From NCBI GenBank assembly GCA_030674915.1, contig JASXSV010000004.1, positions 124,001 to 188,000 of the forward strand: DNA of 64,000 nucleotides. The letters run 5' to 3'. The notes under the pieces are model-generated. The model saw nothing but the letters and a program-made list of their open reading frames with translations, ran no database searches and was not told the DNA's origin. Origin of the DNA: Candidatus Endonucleibacter bathymodioli (GTDB lineage Bacteria > Pseudomonadota > Gammaproteobacteria > Pseudomonadales > Endozoicomonadaceae). Numbering within the stretch: position 1 is the first letter of the stretch; each line of letters opens with the position of its first letter. This document shows positions 19,651-29,679 of this stretch, piece after piece. Position numbers and translations under genes: made by a program.

Positions 19651-20097
19651 ATGAGCAATTATAACCATATCCTAGTCGCTATTGATTTGTCAGATGAGGC
19701 AAATGACGTTCTGAAAAAAGCAACATTTCTTGCTGAATCCAACCGCGCAAAAGTGACTATAGTTCATGTTGTTGAACCTCTAAGCGTTGCCTACGGCAGT
19801 GATATCCCCTTGGACTTAACCTTATTACAAGATGAAATTACTCAGCAAGCACAACAGCGCATAACCAAACTTGCTGATAAAATTCAATTAAACAATGGGG
19901 AGCAGCATATAGTTTACGGTCGACCAGACTCAGAAATTCATCGCATAGCAAAAGAACTAGATGTTGATCTTGTCGTTGTTGGCAGTCATGGCCGTCATGG
20001 TTTGGCACTAATCCTTGGATCAACCTCCACCAGTATTATCCATGGCGCCTGCTGCGACGTATTGGCTGTGCGGGTAGGGAAAAAAGACAAAGCATAG
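19651..20097 (+). CDS. universal stress protein, UspA family
   Basis: The 148-aa product is one Usp domain. It begins NYNHILVAIDLSDEAN and ends with the nucleotide-binding signature G-x2-G-x9-G-S/T, seen as GSHGRHGLALILGSTSTSI, so it is of the ATP-binding kind. Usp proteins are small cytoplasmic dimers induced by starvation and other stress. It stands alone between an IS copy and the convergent uup gene. Subtype within the family (UspA or another) cannot be fixed by reading. Confidence 0.93.
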   Translation: MSNYNHILVAIDLSDEANDVLKKATFLAESNRAKVTIVHVVEPLSVAYGSDIPLDLTLLQDEITQQAQQRITKLADKIQLNNGEQHIVYGRPDSEIHRIAKELDVDLVVVGSHGRHGLALILGSTSTSIIHGACCDVLAVRVGKKDKA

Positions 20098-20176
20098 CCA
20101 TGCCCGTTTCCCTTAATACTGTGAAGGGGGGCTCTCCTTCAATAGAATCTTGTATAAACAGTAAATTTTACAAAGT

Positions 20177-20198
20177 CCATAGAAACTATTATCTATGG
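20177..20198 (-). terminator. possible terminator hairpin after uup
   Basis: A perfect 7-bp stem, CCATAGA paired with TCTATGG, lies 13 bp beyond the uup stop. The T-run that should follow on the uup strand is weak (ACTTTGTAAAATTT), so function is uncertain. Confidence 0.35.
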
Positions 20199-20210
20199 CA
20201 TCACTGGTAA

Positions 20211-22121
20211 TTATTCCATGCTATCAAGCTCTTCCCATCGATCAAGCTTGACGGAAATAAGCTCAGTTAACTCATTAATGCGAGCCAATATAGCATTAAC
20301 ATCCACACTGTCCTCTTGATAAAACTTGAGGTCAGAAGCTTTCGCTTCTAAAGATTTCTGCTCCATTTCCAGAGCTTCAATGTCCACAGGCAACTCATCC
20401 AACTCACGTTGCAGCTTATAACTCAATTTTTTCTTCTTTCCTTTGATGGCAGATTCTTGAGGCTTAACTACTTTGGATTTATCTGATTTTTTCCCCTCGG
20501 ACTCCTCACCTGGTTTTGCCACCAGCTGGCTAATACTTCCTCCTTGGCGGAGCCAATCCTCAAAACCTCCCACAAACTCACTGATACTCCCTCCTAGCTT
20601 AAATACTAGGGTACTGGAAACAACATTATCAAGAAAAGCTCTATCATGACTAACCAGCAATAAAGTACCTTTAAAATCCACTAGCAATGACTCCAACAAC
20701 TCCAAAGTCTCAACATCTAAATCATTAGTCGGCTCATCAAGAACCAAAAGATTGGCAGGCTTACTGAACAGACGAGCCAATAATAAACGGTTACGTTCAC
20801 CACCGGACAGCGCCTTAACAGGTACCCGGCAACGATGGGGAGGAAACAAGAAATCAGCTAAATAGCTAATAATGTGACGAGAACCACCATTAATTGTAAT
20901 GCTTTCACGACCTTCTGCAACATTGTCAATGACTGTTTTTTCCAGATCCAGCTGATTTCTAAGTTGATCAAAATAAGCAACTTCTAACTTAGTTCCGAAC
21001 TGTATAGTGCCACTGTCTGGCTCAATTTGTTCAAGCAATATGTTCAGTAATGTTGATTTTCCGGCACCGTTGGCACCAATGAAACCAATTTTATCCCCCC
21101 GTATTATCTTCAAGTTCAAACTATCAATCACCAGCTGATCATCATAACTTTTAGAAATACTCTTAGCCTCTAATACCACCTTGCCTGAGGAGCTAGCACT
21201 TTCAATGACGAATTCAGCTTTCCCCTGCACATTTCTTCTTTCCATGCGATCAGATCGCAACGCCTTCAAGGCCCTTACTCTCCCTTCATTGCGCGTTCGT
21301 CGTGCCTTGACTCCCTGACGTAGCCATACTTCTTCCTGCGCCAACTTTTTATCAAACAAAGCATTTTGCCCAGCTTCAACTTCCAGCGCGTGGGCTTTTT
21401 GCTCCAGAAAATCTTTATAACCACAATTCCAGCTGGTTAATGCTCCACGGTCCAGCTCAATAATCCGAGTTGCAAGCGACTGTAAAAAAAAACGATCATG
21501 GGTAATGAACAGCAAAGCTCCTTTGAAATCCAACAGATGTTTTTCAAGCCAATCAATGGCAATTATATCAAGGTGATTAGTTGGCTCATCCAAAATCAAC
21601 AAATCTGGCTGACAAACCAGAGCCTGCGCAAGCTCAACCCGTCTACGCCACCCACCAGAGAGCTCCTTCATTTGCTTACATTCTGGCAACTCCAGCTTTT
21701 TTATCACCGTATCGACTTTCTGCTGTAACTGCCAACCATCAACAGCCTCCAACCTCTGCTGAACCTTCTCAAGCTCCTTCATGTCCTCATCGTTCTCTAT
21801 ATTTTGCACAAGCGTGTGATAACGATTAATCAGCTCGCCTGCTTCTGATAACCCTGATGCCACCACCTCATAAACAGACTTCTCATCCTGAGCTGGCAAA
21901 TTCTGATTCAACATCCCTATTTTGATACCTGGCTTTCTCCAAACGGAACCATCATCCGCGTCAATTTCCCCTGATATCACCTTAAACAGAGTCGACTTCC
22001 CTGCACCATTTCGACCTAAAACACAAACACGCTCACCACGATGAATTTGTAGTTCGGCTTTATCCAGCAAAGGCATATCGCCATAAGCTAGACTAATATT
22101 TTCGAGTCGAATTATTGACAT
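20211..22121 (-). CDS. uup: ABC-F family ATPase Uup
   Basis: From the ATG at 22121 (MSIIRLENISLAYGD) the product is 636 aa, the usual Uup length; the frame is open further upstream but has no support there. It has two ABC ATPase domains with Walker A GRNGAGKST and GANGAGKST, signatures LSGGWRRRVELA and LSGGERNRLLLA, and Walker B boxes LILDEPTNHLD and LVLDEPTNDLD. The Arg-rich linker between them is typical of ABC-F proteins. The C-terminal ~90 residues form the charged coiled coil that distinguishes Uup. There are no membrane segments. Known members act on ribosomes and affect precise transposon excision; a link to the IS load here would be speculation. Confidence 0.94.
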   Translation of the reverse strand: MSIIRLENISLAYGDMPLLDKAELQIHRGERVCVLGRNGAGKSTLFKVISGEIDADDGSVWRKPGIKIGMLNQNLPAQDEKSVYEVVASGLSEAGELINRYHTLVQNIENDEDMKELEKVQQRLEAVDGWQLQQKVDTVIKKLELPECKQMKELSGGWRRRVELAQALVCQPDLLILDEPTNHLDIIAIDWLEKHLLDFKGALLFITHDRFFLQSLATRIIELDRGALTSWNCGYKDFLEQKAHALEVEAGQNALFDKKLAQEEVWLRQGVKARRTRNEGRVRALKALRSDRMERRNVQGKAEFVIESASSSGKVVLEAKSISKSYDDQLVIDSLNLKIIRGDKIGFIGANGAGKSTLLNILLEQIEPDSGTIQFGTKLEVAYFDQLRNQLDLEKTVIDNVAEGRESITINGGSRHIISYLADFLFPPHRCRVPVKALSGGERNRLLLARLFSKPANLLVLDEPTNDLDVETLELLESLLVDFKGTLLLVSHDRAFLDNVVSSTLVFKLGGSISEFVGGFEDWLRQGGSISQLVAKPGEESEGKKSDKSKVVKPQESAIKGKKKKLSYKLQRELDELPVDIEALEMEQKSLEAKASDLKFYQEDSVDVNAILARINELTELISVKLDRWEELDSME

Positions 22122-22179
22122 TACCATTGAACCATTAAGAAAATAGAGCGCAACATATTCGATTGAACATGCCTGCAAT

Positions 22180-22661
22180 TGCTAAAAACAACACACCGTT
22201 AGCAAGCTATAACGGACAAATACAAATAACCGAAAAAAAGAAATGCAAAGGTCAGAGCAATAAAACCCTAACCAACAGAGCCATACCAAGCCGCCACCAA
22301 GTCAAACTCAAACGAGTTGCTGCACCGATACTAAAGACAAATAGTTACACCACATAACAGCCCTACCAACTTGCTCACTATCGGCAAATTACTGACCAGC
22401 AACACACAATCACAATCCTCAGACAGGTTATGGACAACAGCATGAGAGCCACCGCCAGGAATGAGTTCATCCATGGATTCTATCTCACACCCAGCAGCGC
22501 CCAATAAGCACGCAGATAAGATCTGGCAATAACCCTAGAAACAGCCCAGTCCCAAAACTGTTTTGTACTGCGCATATTATCTTCTACCTTCATAAAACAA
22601 CGGCCTTTCTCTATCATATGAGACAGAGAAGTTGCTTACCCATGCCGCATAAATATTAGAT
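22180..22661. other. gap, possibly a decayed gene
   Basis: No intact gene. On the minus strand near 22600-22500 there is a short open stretch (MRSTKQFWDWAVSRVIARSY) that ends quickly. In Pseudomonas the gene beside the DUF4389/gpsA pair is sixA, but I cannot see SixA motifs here. Confidence 0.4.
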
Positions 22662-22979
22662 TTATTCTTTCTCTGAGATCACTTCATCTAAATGTTTCTT
22701 ATCTGCATCTGGCCAATCACTAAACGGAAAAGGTCTAGTATCAGAATTGTAGCCGATGTACTGAAGAACCTGATAAAAGTATAAGTTCAAACCCTTACTC
22801 AAGCTCCGCAACCTTTCATTTGGCGCGCCTTTTATGAAACCATAGATCACCTGTATCCCCACCACCAGAGAAATAATGAGAGCTGTTATATAAGCTGCCA
22901 TAAAAAAAACAACCATAAAAAATAACCTAAGCCACCGAGACTCAGATTTTAAATTACTTATAACCTGATTATTCATCAT
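22662..22979 (-). CDS. DUF4389 membrane protein
   Basis: The 105-aa product has a basic start and a long hydrophobic stretch, residues ~17-48, able to form one or two membrane segments. The conserved DUF4389 tail follows (LSKGLNLYFYQVLQYIGY, then FPFSDWPD). AGGAG upstream of the ATG supports the start. The family has no established function. It is commonly found beside gpsA and fabA/fabB in Pseudomonas-type genomes, and the same pairing is seen here, with gpsA about 110 bp upstream on the same strand. Confidence 0.87.
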   Translation of the reverse strand: MMNNQVISNLKSESRWLRLFFMVVFFMAAYITALIISLVVGIQVIYGFIKGAPNERLRSLSKGLNLYFYQVLQYIGYNSDTRPFPFSDWPDADKKHLDEVISEKE

Positions 22980-23091
22980 TGTTCACCTACTCCTATTATA
23001 GTTATCAAACCAACACTTCCAGAACAGCTAGCTGACCGCTCCCACAGCTTACCTGCTCTATAGCCGAGGAAACCGAATATGATATTCAATA

Positions 23092-24126
23092 TCACATTTT
23101 ATCTGGCAACACAAACTCTACATCTTTTTTATGCTCACTCTGCATCATACCCTTAACCAGAATATCAACATCGTAATTTTCAAAAATTACTTTATAAAGA
23201 CTGTCAACCAAAGGCATGTAAACTCTCAACTCCTCGGCTTTTTGCCTGACTTGCTTTAACGTATTTACACCTTCTGCAACCTGACCAACCTCCAGAGTGG
23301 CCTCCTCCAAAGACTTACCCTTACCCAAGGCATAACCAACTCTGAAATTCCGACTCAAATTGGAAGTACAAGTTGCAATTAAGTCGCCAACCCCAGCTAG
23401 CCCAAGAAAAGTAAGCGGATTCGCTCCCATCTTAACCGCGATTCTACTCATTTCAGCCAAACTTCTGGTAATCAACATGCTTTTGGTGTTTTCACCCATT
23501 CCTAGAGCAGCACCAACACCTGATACAATAGCGTAAATATTTTTTAATGCTCCGGCTAATTCAACACCATATACATCGCTATTGGCATAAACCCTGAAAT
23601 AATGGCAGTGCAGCACTTTTTGTATTATCTGACACAACTCATTATCTTTACTGGCAATAACTGTTGCAGTCACCTCCTTAGCAACAATTTCTTTAGCAAG
23701 ATTCGGGCCACTCAAAACACCAACCCGAACCTGATTTAGCTCTTCCACAAGAATCTGACTCATTAAATCAAAACTTTCCGGCTCAATGCCTTTCGTTGTG
23801 CTGACAACAATCTTGCCCTCCAACATAGGCGCTGCTTGCTTGACCACCTCTCGGAAAAATCTACTAGGAATCGCAATAAAAGCAATATCCGCATCACCTG
23901 CCGCATCATTCAACGATGTAGTTGCAGTTACGGAACTGTCAATTACTAGCTCTGGCAAATAACGGTGATTAATATGATCACGATTAATAGTTTCAGCTTG
24001 CTCACTACTACGAACCCACAACCTAACATCATGACCATTAGTTGCTGAAATATCTGATAATGCTGTCCCAAAACTCCCTCCTCCTAAAACGGCTATGGTA
24101 TAGTTTCCACTTTTATTTTGAGGCAT
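23092..24126 (-). CDS. gpsA: glycerol-3-phosphate dehydrogenase [NAD(P)+]
   Basis: 344 aa from the ATG at 24126, with GGAAG about 10 nt upstream; a TTG seven codons earlier is a weaker start. The N-terminal Rossmann motif is IAVLGGGSFGTALS. Family signatures include FIAIPSRFFREV, STTKGIEPES, VLSGPNLAKEI, the catalytic lysine in ELAGALKNIYAI, and the substrate loop LAGVGDLIATCTSNLSRNF. It reduces dihydroxyacetone phosphate to sn-glycerol-3-phosphate for phospholipid synthesis in the cytoplasm. It is divergent from fabA-fabB, the other lipid genes, and followed by the DUF4389 gene. Confidence 0.97.
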   Translation of the reverse strand: MPQNKSGNYTIAVLGGGSFGTALSDISATNGHDVRLWVRSSEQAETINRDHINHRYLPELVIDSSVTATTSLNDAAGDADIAFIAIPSRFFREVVKQAAPMLEGKIVVSTTKGIEPESFDLMSQILVEELNQVRVGVLSGPNLAKEIVAKEVTATVIASKDNELCQIIQKVLHCHYFRVYANSDVYGVELAGALKNIYAIVSGVGAALGMGENTKSMLITRSLAEMSRIAVKMGANPLTFLGLAGVGDLIATCTSNLSRNFRVGYALGKGKSLEEATLEVGQVAEGVNTLKQVRQKAEELRVYMPLVDSLYKVIFENYDVDILVKGMMQSEHKKDVEFVLPDKM

Positions 24127-24464
24127 TGTTATGGTACTTCCAATCAACCTGTTATCCTGACAAGGATAGTACCTTGGTTTATTAAACGAAACCTATCTAT
24201 TTTATTTAGTTGGTTATTAGTCAAACTGTTACACTAGGATTTTCCTGATGATAGCAACAACTAGATTAGATGTTATTTTTTGTCACAATCCACAGACATC
24301 TTCTATCCTATCTTATAACCAGTATTATAGAGTCCTTCGTAACAATCAAAACAACAGCGCTTTCTGCTCATGAAGCTTGCCACCCATAAACTGAAAAAAC
24401 TAAATCGGCATCCTGGGATACAATACCTATCTGATGCTCTACTCCTTTAAGGAATAACGTACGA

Positions 24465-24977
24465 ATGAAGCAACAAATCTTCGACAAAAACGACTTGCTG
24501 CGATGCGCCCAAGGCAAGCTTTTTGGACCTGGTAACGCCCAACTACCCACTCAGAATATGCTTATGTTTGATCGCATAATCCATATTTCTGATGAAGGTG
24601 GCACCCATGGTAAAGGAGAAGTTATCGCAGAGCTTGATATTAATCCGGACCTATGGTTTTTCTCCTGCCACTTCATAGGAGATCCGGTTATGCCTGGCTG
24701 TCTTGGTCTTGATGCCATGTGGCAATTACTTGGCTTCTACTTAGGCTGGAAGGGAAACCTTGGCCGAGGAAGAGCCCTTGGCAGCGGTAATGTGAAATTT
24801 ACAGGCCAAATTCTGCCAATTCACAAAAAGATCACATACCATATTAACATAAAGCGTATTATTTCCCGCAACCTGTGCTTAGGCATTGCAGATGGCTCTC
24901 TCAGTATTGATGACAAGGAAATTTATACCGCTGAAAGTCTTCGTGTCGGGCTTTTTCAAAGCACCGATTCCTTCTAA
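24465..24977 (+). CDS. fabA: 3-hydroxydecanoyl-ACP dehydratase/isomerase FabA
   Basis: 170 aa, close to the E. coli length. The hot-dog fold carries the catalytic histidine in [15 protein letters not shown] and the aspartate in [22 protein letters not shown] upstream of ATG supports the start. FabA dehydrates 3-hydroxydecanoyl-ACP and isomerises the product to the cis-3 form, the branch point to unsaturated fatty acids. It is followed after 29 bp by fabB, the usual two-gene operon that provides anaerobic-type unsaturated fatty acid synthesis. Upstream is a ~340-bp gap shared with divergent gpsA; I did not find a clear FadR or FabT/DesT-type operator. Confidence 0.97.
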   Translation: MKQQIFDKNDLLRCAQGKLFGPGNAQLPTQNMLMFDRIIHISDEGGTHGKGEVIAELDINPDLWFFSCHFIGDPVMPGCLGLDAMWQLLGFYLGWKGNLGRGRALGSGNVKFTGQILPIHKKITYHINIKRIISRNLCLGIADGSLSIDDKEIYTAESLRVGLFQSTDSF

Positions 24978-25006
24978 TTTATTTCTTTCAAACTAGGTTT
25001 TTAATA

Positions 25007-26224
25007 ATGAGACGTGTTGTAATTACAGGGGTCGGCATTGCATCATGCCTAGGAACAACTCAAGACAGTGTCACTGATTCACTGAAACAAGGTAGATCTG
25101 GCATCCGCTTTAATGAAAGCTACCGTAATAGAGGCTTTCGCAGCCAGGTATCAGGAACAGTTGACATCGCTTTCAATGAATATATTGATCGCAAGATACT
25201 ACGCTTCATGGGTGATGCCGCAGCCTACGCATATCTCTCCATGAAACAAGCAGCTGAAGACGCCAACTTGACACCAGATCAGGTATCGAATGAAAGAACA
25301 GGATTGATAGCCGCCTCTGGTGGTGCGTCTTCGACCAATATAGTGGAAGCCGCAGATATAATAAGGGAAAAAGGTATCAAACGCGTAGGTCCCTATCGAG
25401 TGCCTCGAACCATGGGCAGTACGGTTTCCGCCTGCCTTGCAACCCCTTTCAAAATAAAAGGCGTGAATTACTCAATAACCTCCGCCTGCTCCACCAGCGC
25501 TCACTGCATTGGCAATGCCGTTGAGCAAATTCAGATGGACAAACAAGACATTGTCTTTGCTGGTGGCGGAGAAGAAGAGCACTGGACTCAAACAGGCCTC
25601 TTTGATGCGATGGGCGCACTAACCAGTAAATATAATAATACCCCAGAAACCGCATCCAGGGCTTACGATGCTTCTCGGGATGGTTTTGTTATCGCCGGAG
25701 GTGGTGGCATGATAGTACTGGAAGAACTGGATCATGCTAAAAATCGTGGAGCAACGATTTATGCTGAAGTATCAGGCTATGGCGCAACCTCTGATGGTTA
25801 CGACATGGTTGCCCCTTCCGGAGAAGGTGCTGCTCGCTGCATGAAAATTGCCATGTCCACCATTGACGACCCTATTGATTATATCAACGCACATGGAACC
25901 AGCACTCCGGTAGGCGATATCGCCGAACTAAAAGCCATTCGGAATGTCTTTGCCGAAGAAATACCTATCATCAGCTCTACCAAGTCTCTTTCAGGGCACT
26001 CCTTAGGTGCTGCCGGCGTGCACGAAGCCATCTACTGCTTACTTATGATGAGACATGACTTTATTGCCGCGTCTGCTAATATCGACAACCTTGATCCTGC
26101 TGCTGAAGGAATACCTATTCTCGTAGGCCAATCACGAAAGCAAAAGTTAAACCGGATTATGTCTAATAGCTTTGGCTTTGGTGGCACCAATGCCTCCTTG
26201 GTATTTCAGCGTTATTCAGAATAA
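25007..26224 (+). CDS. fabB: 3-oxoacyl-ACP synthase I FabB
   Basis: 405 aa, matching the family. The catalytic triad is visible: Cys in [15 protein letters not shown], His in [12 protein letters not shown] and His in [14 protein letters not shown]. The C-terminal [15 protein letters not shown] is typical. It elongates both saturated and cis-unsaturated acyl-ACPs by decarboxylating condensation with malonyl-ACP. It follows fabA closely and is almost certainly co-transcribed with it. Confidence 0.97.
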   Translation: MRRVVITGVGIASCLGTTQDSVTDSLKQGRSGIRFNESYRNRGFRSQVSGTVDIAFNEYIDRKILRFMGDAAAYAYLSMKQAAEDANLTPDQVSNERTGLIAASGGASSTNIVEAADIIREKGIKRVGPYRVPRTMGSTVSACLATPFKIKGVNYSITSACSTSAHCIGNAVEQIQMDKQDIVFAGGGEEEHWTQTGLFDAMGALTSKYNNTPETASRAYDASRDGFVIAGGGGMIVLEELDHAKNRGATIYAEVSGYGATSDGYDMVAPSGEGAARCMKIAMSTIDDPIDYINAHGTSTPVGDIAELKAIRNVFAEEIPIISSTKSLSGHSLGAAGVHEAIYCLLMMRHDFIAASANIDNLDPAAEGIPILVGQSRKQKLNRIMSNSFGFGGTNASLVFQRYSE

Positions 26225-26773
26225 GTAATGATGGCACCACACAATTAAACTGCGCATCTCTCTCTTAGTGTTCGCTCTACAAGCTTTGTTTATGTCTTCA
26301 CAAACACTAAATTAAAACCTAGTTCCATTAAAAAGAAAATACTCTGATGCTGGATGCCTAGCCCACCCTAATAATACTAAGCTCACGGGGCATCATTTCC
26401 TTACCGCCCCACTACACCCTTAAAAGTATTTTAGAAACAGGATGATTCATCTAACGCACCTAAATGCTAGATAACAATCAATCCAACTAGCTAAATCTAT
26501 GCCAGTTTCCCTTGAAGGATATGAGCAGGAGACAACCTAGCACTTTCAAGGGGGCAGTAATATAGACTGCTACGCACTTCAGATTCGAGTCCGTGGAATA
26601 AACAGATTGTTCGCAGCTTCTTCAGCACTAGCTCCCAATGAGAGTTATCTGGGGAAACTACCTATTGTGCAACTTACATTTCTAGCGTATACCTGAATTT
26701 TGTCACGTTTTAGCTCACCAACAAAGTTGATCGAGAGTCAGTTAATATATGTCCACTGATACGAGCGGCAATT
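26225..26773. other. gap with one dispersed repeat
   Basis: No gene seen. A forward copy of the dispersed repeat is at 26497-26525 (CTATGCCAGTTTCCCTTGAA then GGATATGAG). The fragment TTCGAGTCC near 26585 resembles a tRNA T-arm, but no cloverleaf can be drawn around it. Confidence 0.5.
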
Positions 26774-28048
26774 ATGTCACAACATATTCCACACCCAACA
26801 TCAGTAGAAAAATCAAGTAGTACTTGGCAAAAACGTGACGGCCAGTGGCTATTAACTCTTTTTGGCACAGCTGTAGGAGCTGGTATACTTTTCTTACCTA
26901 TCAATGCTGGCATCGGCGGTATCTGGCCACTAATCGCAATGACTATTGTGATTGGCCCTATGACATTTTGGTCCCATCAAGGCCTAACTCGCTTCTGCCT
27001 ATCTTCTTCAAATATTAACGCAAACATTACCGATACCGTTACCGAGCACTTTGGTCACAAAGCAGGATGTCTATTAACCCTCGGCTATTTTCTGTCTATC
27101 TTTCCTATTTTAATCGTATACGGCATTGGTATAACCAACACCACTACTAGCCTCATTGTTTGCCAGCTCAATATGAATTCACCTCCTAGAGCTGTGCTAA
27201 GCTTCTTTCTGGTTGGTGGGCTAGTGACGGTTATGACCTGTGGAGAGCAGATCATACTAAAGGTATGTAGCGCAATTGTTTACCCTCTGATTGCTATTTT
27301 AGCAGGAACTTCTTTGTATCTTATCCCCCAGTGGAGTACAGCACAATTTGAAGTAACTCCCACAGTTTCTGGATTTATTAGTACAATGTTTCTAACTATT
27401 CCAGTATTGGTATTTTCTTTTAATCACTCCCCCGCCATTTCCTCTTTTGCTTCCGCTTATCGTAGAGAATTGGGCGACGGCGCAGAGGTGCAGGCTTCCT
27501 ATACCCTAAAACGAACCTCCATATTACTAGTTGGCTTCACCATGCTATTTGTCTATAGCTGCGTATTAGCACTACCTCCATCAGAACTAATAGCTGCCAA
27601 AGCAGCAAACCTGTCTATTCTGAGTATTTTTGCCGAGAGCACCAGTAACTCTGTCTTTGGCTGGCTCGTTCAAATAGTTGCCTTGGTTGCTATTAGCTCT
27701 TCTTTCTTTGGCCACTATATTGGCACTTGCGAAGGCTTGAATGGATTAATTATCCAACTGATTAAACAAAAAAATCCAAAAGCTAAAATCAACACCAAAC
27801 TGGTCAACCGTTGCACAATGACATTTATAACCATAAGCGTATGGGCTGTTAGCTACCTCAATTTAAGCATAATAAATATAATTGAAACCATCGCATCCCC
27901 TATCCTTGCTGCTATTTTGTTCATTATGCCAGTATACGCAATTAGAAAAGTCCCTTCCATGCAAAAATACCAATCTGCAACCAATATTTTTACCTTACTT
28001 ATGGGTATTATCGCAATTACCGGATTCATTGTATCCAAGCTCTTATGA
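26774..28048 (+). CDS. HAAAP-family amino acid permease (serine/threonine or aromatic type)
   Basis: The 424-aa product is an inner-membrane protein with about 11 hydrophobic segments. The first holds the family motif GTAVGAGILFLPINAGIGG, as in SdaC, YhaO and the aromatic permeases. Further matches are VFSFNHSPAISSFASAYR and SSFFGHYIGTCEGLNGLI. It resembles the SdaC/YhaO (DlsT) side of the family more than the Mtr/TyrP side, so a proton-coupled hydroxy-amino-acid uptake role is likely. The exact substrate cannot be read off. It stands alone, with an IS5 copy inserted ~170 bp downstream. Confidence 0.85.
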   Translation: MSQHIPHPTSVEKSSSTWQKRDGQWLLTLFGTAVGAGILFLPINAGIGGIWPLIAMTIVIGPMTFWSHQGLTRFCLSSSNINANITDTVTEHFGHKAGCLLTLGYFLSIFPILIVYGIGITNTTTSLIVCQLNMNSPPRAVLSFFLVGGLVTVMTCGEQIILKVCSAIVYPLIAILAGTSLYLIPQWSTAQFEVTPTVSGFISTMFLTIPVLVFSFNHSPAISSFASAYRRELGDGAEVQASYTLKRTSILLVGFTMLFVYSCVLALPPSELIAAKAANLSILSIFAESTSNSVFGWLVQIVALVAISSSFFGHYIGTCEGLNGLIIQLIKQKNPKAKINTKLVNRCTMTFITISVWAVSYLNLSIINIIETIASPILAAILFIMPVYAIRKVPSMQKYQSATNIFTLLMGIIAITGFIVSKLL

Positions 28049-28070
28049 AAATAAAGAACTCAACCGTCAA

Positions 28071-28101
28071 CTATACCAGTTACTATTCGGGCTGGGATAG
28101 G
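28071..28101 (+). repeat. dispersed intergenic repeat, diverged forward copy
   Basis: CTATACCAGTTACTATTCGG shows the first half of the repeat clearly; the second half has drifted. It lies between the permease gene and the IS5 copy. Confidence 0.5.
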
Positions 28102-28214
28102 CAGACAAACAATAGAACCTCCATGATCTTACGAGTATAAGTGATGATGGAAGTGCTATCAGTCAACAGTCACGACTTTTCAAATGGAATAAGTATACTC
28201 AGACTCTTCCTTAT

Positions 28215-29272
28215 GGAATCTCTGAATAAGTCTAATAAATGTGAGATAATACAGCCACACAAACAAACAGTATTGTCGTATGAAACAAATCACTTTCGCA
28301 TCTGCAGAATACACCCATAAAAAAGTTATCACTAAACGTGATCTCTTTTTAAATGAAATGGAAAAAACCGTACCATGGGTACGCCTGCTCAATATTATAG
28401 AGCCTTACTATCCCAAGAAAGGCAAAGGTCGCCCACCAATGCCAATGGAAAGTATGTTGCGGATTTATTTCTTACAGCAATGGTACTCATTATCAGATTC
28501 TGCAGCAGAGCATGCCTTATACGATATGGACTGAATGCGTCGGTTTGCGCAACTTGATTTATTAGATGCCATACCTGATGAAACCACCATACTTAATTTC
28601 AGAAGACTAATTGAAAAGCACCAACTTAGTGCAACCATCTTTGCCGATATCAATCAATATCTTGTTGAAAAAGGCATAAAGGTATCTCAAGGCAGCATGG
28701 TAGATGCGACCATTATCCAAGCTCCTAGCTCTACTAAAAACAAAGACAAAAAACGTGACCCTGATATGCGTTCCACCCGTAAAAACAACCAATATTATTT
28801 TGGTTTTAAAATACACATAGGAACAGATATCAATAGCAACGTCATACACAGCGCAACCGTCACACCGGCGAATGAAGCTGATGTTAACGAATTACCCAAG
28901 TTACTGCGCAAAGATGACAAAGTAGTATTCTCAGATGCGGGTTATACTAGTGACACTTACAAACGAGGAGCACGCAGCCTTGGCATGAGCTAGAAGGCTA
29001 ATGACAAACGTAAACCAAAGAAAAATATGAACTCATCACAAAAGAAACAAAACCGCAAAAACTCACAGATTCGTGCCAGTGTAGAGCATTGCTTTAGAGT
29101 GATTAAATGTCAGTTCGGAGACAAGAAAGCCAGCTACAAAGGCTTAGTAAAAAATGCAGTTCAAGTATTCACCCTGCTTGGACTGGCCAATCTTTACATG
29201 CTACGAGGGCTATTGATTTTGCTGGATCCACGCCTCCGCGGGGATTACGAAAGTGGCTTTAATCAGAGGTTC
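28215..29272 (+). mobile_element. IS5-family element, copy B
   Basis: The left terminal repeat GGAATCTCTGAATAAG is at 28215-28230. The right terminal repeat, inverse of GGAACCTCTGATTAAAG, ends at 29272. It is highly similar to copy A at 18027-19186 but in opposite orientation and with a shorter 3' tail. It ends 60 bp before fdxA and probably separates that gene from any older upstream promoter. Confidence 0.85.
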
Positions 29273-29281
29273 CTTAAGTAA
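28280..29281 (+). pseudogene. IS5-family transposase with two nonsense mutations (copy B)
   Basis: One reading frame runs through the whole gene but is stopped twice: TGA at 28532-28534 (copy A has Cys there, in YDMDCMRRF) and TAG at 28991-28993 (copy A has Trp, in GMSWKVNDK). The DDE residues are intact: VDATIIQAP, the Asp in VVFSDAGYTSD and [16 protein letters not shown]. Both stops are single-base changes, so the copy is young. Copies A and B carry different lesions and were inactivated independently. Confidence 0.88.
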
Positions 29282-29332
29282 ATACACCCAACACCATTTA
29301 TTCAATAATTTTCAATTTGGAGCTTAGACGTC

Positions 29333-29656
29333 ATGACTTTCATCGTGGGTGAAAACTGCATCAATTGTAAATACACAGATTGTGTAGAAGTCTGTCCCGT
29401 AGACTGCTTTTATGAAGGAGCTAATTTTCTTGTCATTCACCCAGACGAGTGTATTGATTGTGCTCTGTGTGAACCAGAATGCCCAGCCAATGCCATTTTT
29501 TCTGAAGATGAAGTGCCTGACGATCAACAGGGATATATCAAATTAAACGCAGAAATGGCTAATCTTTGGGAAAACATTTCGGAGAAAAAAGATCCCTTGC
29601 CAGACGCTAAAAAATGGGATGGCATAAAAGGAAAACTTGACCAGCTAGAGAGATAA
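29333..29656 (+). CDS. fdxA: 7Fe-type ferredoxin FdxA
   Basis: The 107-aa product has Cys at 9, 12, 17, 21 and 25, then Cys 40, 43, 46 and 50. This matches the [3Fe-4S][4Fe-4S] ferredoxin of the Azotobacter FdI/FdxA group ([19 protein letters not shown], then [15 protein letters not shown]). The long C-terminal tail ending [12 protein letters not shown] is also typical. It carries electrons in the cytoplasm; the partner is unknown. GGAG upstream supports the ATG. In Pseudomonas-type genomes fdxA sits directly beside rpoS-nlpD; here an IS256 copy has been inserted between them. Confidence 0.96.
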   Translation: MTFIVGENCINCKYTDCVEVCPVDCFYEGANFLVIHPDECIDCALCEPECPANAIFSEDEVPDDQQGYIKLNAEMANLWENISEKKDPLPDAKKWDGIKGKLDQLER

Positions 29657-29671
29657 ACAAAAAAGACCATG

Positions 29672-29679
29672 AACTACCA
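29672..29679 (+). repeat. 8-bp target duplication, left side of IS256
   Basis: AACTACCA here is repeated exactly at 30966-30973, immediately outside the two ends of the IS256 copy. Confidence 0.9.

Noticed and set aside
22163..22357. 64-codon plus-strand frame upstream of uup
   Set aside because: Basic low-complexity peptide without ribosome site; overlaps the uup leader.
26565..26600. tRNA-like TTCGAGTCC segment
   Set aside because: No acceptor stem, anticodon arm or CCA end can be drawn around it.
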